From assembly GCA_020848435.1 (NCBI GenBank), contig JADLAC010000048.1, forward strand, positions 1 through 51,589: a DNA stretch of 51,589 nt, read 5' to 3'. This document shows positions 50,199 through 51,589 of the stretch, piece after piece (within the stretch, counting starts at the first letter, position 1; the number at the start of each line of letters is the position of its first letter). The translations under genes and the position numbers were made by a program. The stretch comes from Burkholderiales bacterium (GTDB lineage: Bacteria > Pseudomonadota > Gammaproteobacteria > Burkholderiales > WYBJ01). A model generated the notes under the pieces. The model saw nothing but the letters and a program-made list of their open reading frames with translations. It made no database searches and had not been told where the DNA came from.

Positions 50199-51383
50199 TC
50201 AATACGGCTCACTGACGAAAATGAACGTGGTCCCCTGCACGACCGGCGCGCTGGCGCCTACGAAGGAGACGTTCGCGTCCTTGACCTGGCGCTCGCCCGC
50301 CCGTCCCGAAGCCTGCAAGGCGCCTTCGATGATATGCCACAGCCCATGGATGCGCCCCGTGCTCAGGCTGCCGCCGAAGGTATTGAGCGGCAGCTCGCCG
50401 TCCAGCTCGATGCGCCCGTCCTGAATAAAATCGAGCGCTTCGCCCTCGTTGCAGAAACCGTAGGACTCGAGCCCATAGATCACGGAGGCCGAAAAGCCAT
50501 CGTAGATCTGGGCCACGTCAACGTCTTTCGGCCTGAAGCCGGAGCGCTCCCACGTCAGCCGCGCCGAGCTGCGGCCACCGTCCATGTAGCTGCTGAGACT
50601 GCCGATGCGCCCGGCGACCTCGAAATGCAAGCGTTGGCCGTAGCCGGCGACATACGCGGGGCGCGGTTTCAGATCGCGCGCGCGTTCGGCGCTCGTGAGC
50701 ACGACCGCGACCGCACCCTGCACCGGGATGTCGCAGTCGTACAGACAGAAAGGGTACGCCACCATGCGCGAATCCAGGTAGTCCTCGCGCGTGAGCGGAA
50801 CCTGGTAGAAGTAGGCGTGCGGGTTCCTGTGGCCGTGGCGGCGCTGCGTCACCGCCAGCGTGGCCATCTTCTCCCGCGTCTGGTTGTGCCGCTCGAGCCA
50901 GCGCGTATAGGCGACTGCCATGCCTTGTCCCGGCCCGCCGAATCCGTACGGGGCCGTGAACTGCGTCGCGCCGCTCGCATAGGTACCGGGAAGGTTCTGG
51001 TACGTTCCCTTCGGATTGTGCATCGCCCGCCACACCACCGCGTACTTGCACACCCCGGCGAGCAGGGCATTGACCGCCTGCTGAACCGCGCCGCCGATAT
51101 TGACCGAGCCGGTTTGAATGTGCCAAGCGAGGTTGGGCAGCTTCAGCATCGCCATCATGCAGTTCACCGAGACGATGGAGATGCCGTCGATCTCGGCGTG
51201 CCCGGTGGCGGGCAGCTCGGGATAAGTCGCGAGCCCGTCGATAGCGGCCAGGTCGAGCCCCGAATCCGCCACGGCCGCCTTGACGGCTTCCAGCGCATGC
51301 GCCGCAAGCGGCCTGTCCGCCGCGCGCGTCACCTTGGAGAATCCCACGCCGCTCAATGCGACCTTGCAGCGCTGCTCCCACAT
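50199..51383 (-). CDS. Thiolase-like (SCP-x type) protein lacking the nucleophilic Cys
   Basis: This 394-residue protein is of the thiolase/SCP-x thiolase group often annotated acetyl-CoA acetyltransferase. It starts MWEQRCKVALSGVGFSKVTR. The segment that normally carries the acyl-accepting Cys reads HIQTGSVNIGGAVQQAVNAL, with no Cys. C-terminal family blocks QIYDGFSASVIYGLESYGFC and NTFGGSLSTGRIHGLWHI (catalytic-base His) are retained. Such proteins often need a small DUF35/OB-fold partner; none is seen in the window. It is first gene of a minus-strand set with the amidohydrolase and Cys-hydrolase genes; its promoter must lie in the 19 bases before, or inside, the right-edge repeat. Confidence 0.9.
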   Translation of the reverse strand: MWEQRCKVALSGVGFSKVTRAADRPLAAHALEAVKAAVADSGLDLAAIDGLATYPELPATGHAEIDGISIVSVNCMMAMLKLPNLAWHIQTGSVNIGGAVQQAVNALLAGVCKYAVVWRAMHNPKGTYQNLPGTYASGATQFTAPYGFGGPGQGMAVAYTRWLERHNQTREKMATLAVTQRRHGHRNPHAYFYQVPLTREDYLDSRMVAYPFCLYDCDIPVQGAVAVVLTSAERARDLKPRPAYVAGYGQRLHFEVAGRIGSLSSYMDGGRSSARLTWERSGFRPKDVDVAQIYDGFSASVIYGLESYGFCNEGEALDFIQDGRIELDGELPLNTFGGSLSTGRIHGLWHIIEGALQASGRAGERQVKDANVSFVGASAPVVQGTTFIFVSEPY

Positions 51384-51402
51384 GGCGTATCGCTCCTTGC
51401 TA

Positions 51403-51589
51403 GCGTCCTGAGTCTGAAGTTCGTCGCTGTATTGTTAATACCCGACCATGGCAGCAGGATGACAAAAGTGTCGAAATCGGCGCCAGACGCGAAGCGAACC
51501 GCAGCCAGGTTGGACACCTGGCGAGGATTCGCGACAAAGGATGGCGTCGATTCTCGGCATCTTTTGTGCGGCGAATTTCGGACTCAGGA
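51403..51589 (+). repeat. MITE-like dispersed repeat, copy D (at the right edge)
   Basis: The left end is GCGTCCTGAGTCTGAAGTTC and the right end reads GAATTTCGGACTCAGGA, where the window stops about one base before the expected terminal C. The two ends are inverted repeats over about 22 bases. The core matches copy B closely. It lies 20 bases upstream of the thiolase-like gene. Confidence 0.8.

Overview
This is a high-GC window of about 51.6 kb that reads like a soil or freshwater betaproteobacterium (Burkholderiales-like). The main reason is the extreme density of Bug-type (TctC-like) periplasmic solute-binding proteins: eight intact genes and one deletion remnant between 16 and 48.5 kb. CaiB/BaiF CoA-transferases, hydantoinase A/B, enoyl-CoA hydratase, LysR and MFS genes support the same placement. 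No rRNA, tRNA, CRISPR array or phage genes were recognised.

Layout. 0.1-1.1 kb: a NorC-like cytochrome with two haem sites, preceded by a 41-residue membrane peptide. 1.4-10.5 kb: an uncharacterised divergent island. Its minus-strand arm encodes a CrtC/AttH-like protein, a prenyl diphosphate synthase carrying an SCP2-like N-terminal domain, and a small unknown protein. Its plus-strand arm encodes five proteins I cannot assign. A convergent gene encodes a small helical protein. Next comes ispH (10.7-11.7 kb), then a large unknown protein with a possible PilZ-like tail, an Hsp20 remnant, a DUF2934 protein, and a flavin monooxygenase/VOC pair. 16.2-24 kb holds two Bug receptors, a fused two-domain CoA-transferase, a GST, a GIY-YIG-like ORF, an MFS transporter and a heptad-repeat coiled-coil protein. 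24-31 kb holds a zinc alcohol dehydrogenase, a tandem Lin0512-family pair, a quinone oxidoreductase, a cupin, a Bug receptor and hydrolases. 31.4-41 kb is a long minus-strand array: hyuA-hyuB-bug-bug remnant-ech-caiB-bug-bug, with a divergent LysR gene at its head. 42-51.4 kb has two more Bug genes, a secreted dienelactone-hydrolase-like enzyme, a second fused CoA-transferase, a Cys-type alpha/beta hydrolase, an amidohydrolase and a thiolase-like protein.

Functionally, the right two-thirds looks like a collection of organic-acid capture and CoA-dependent catabolism modules. Receptors bind carboxylates, CaiB-type enzymes activate them as CoA thioesters, and hydratases, hydrolases and thiolase-like proteins process them. 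No membrane subunits (TctA/TctB) for the receptors are present, so they must be encoded elsewhere. The left third is different: its island has isoprenoid and lipid-binding signatures and several genes without a recognisable family. It is the best candidate here for an undescribed system.

A dispersed element of about 190 bp with terminal inverted repeats (GYGTCCTGAGTCYGAA) occurs at both window edges in opposite orientations and at 10.55 kb, with degenerate pieces near 1.42 and 41.1 kb. Its ends abut stop codons in two cases. Because the same repeat sits at both edges, the window may be a whole contig that broke at this repeat.
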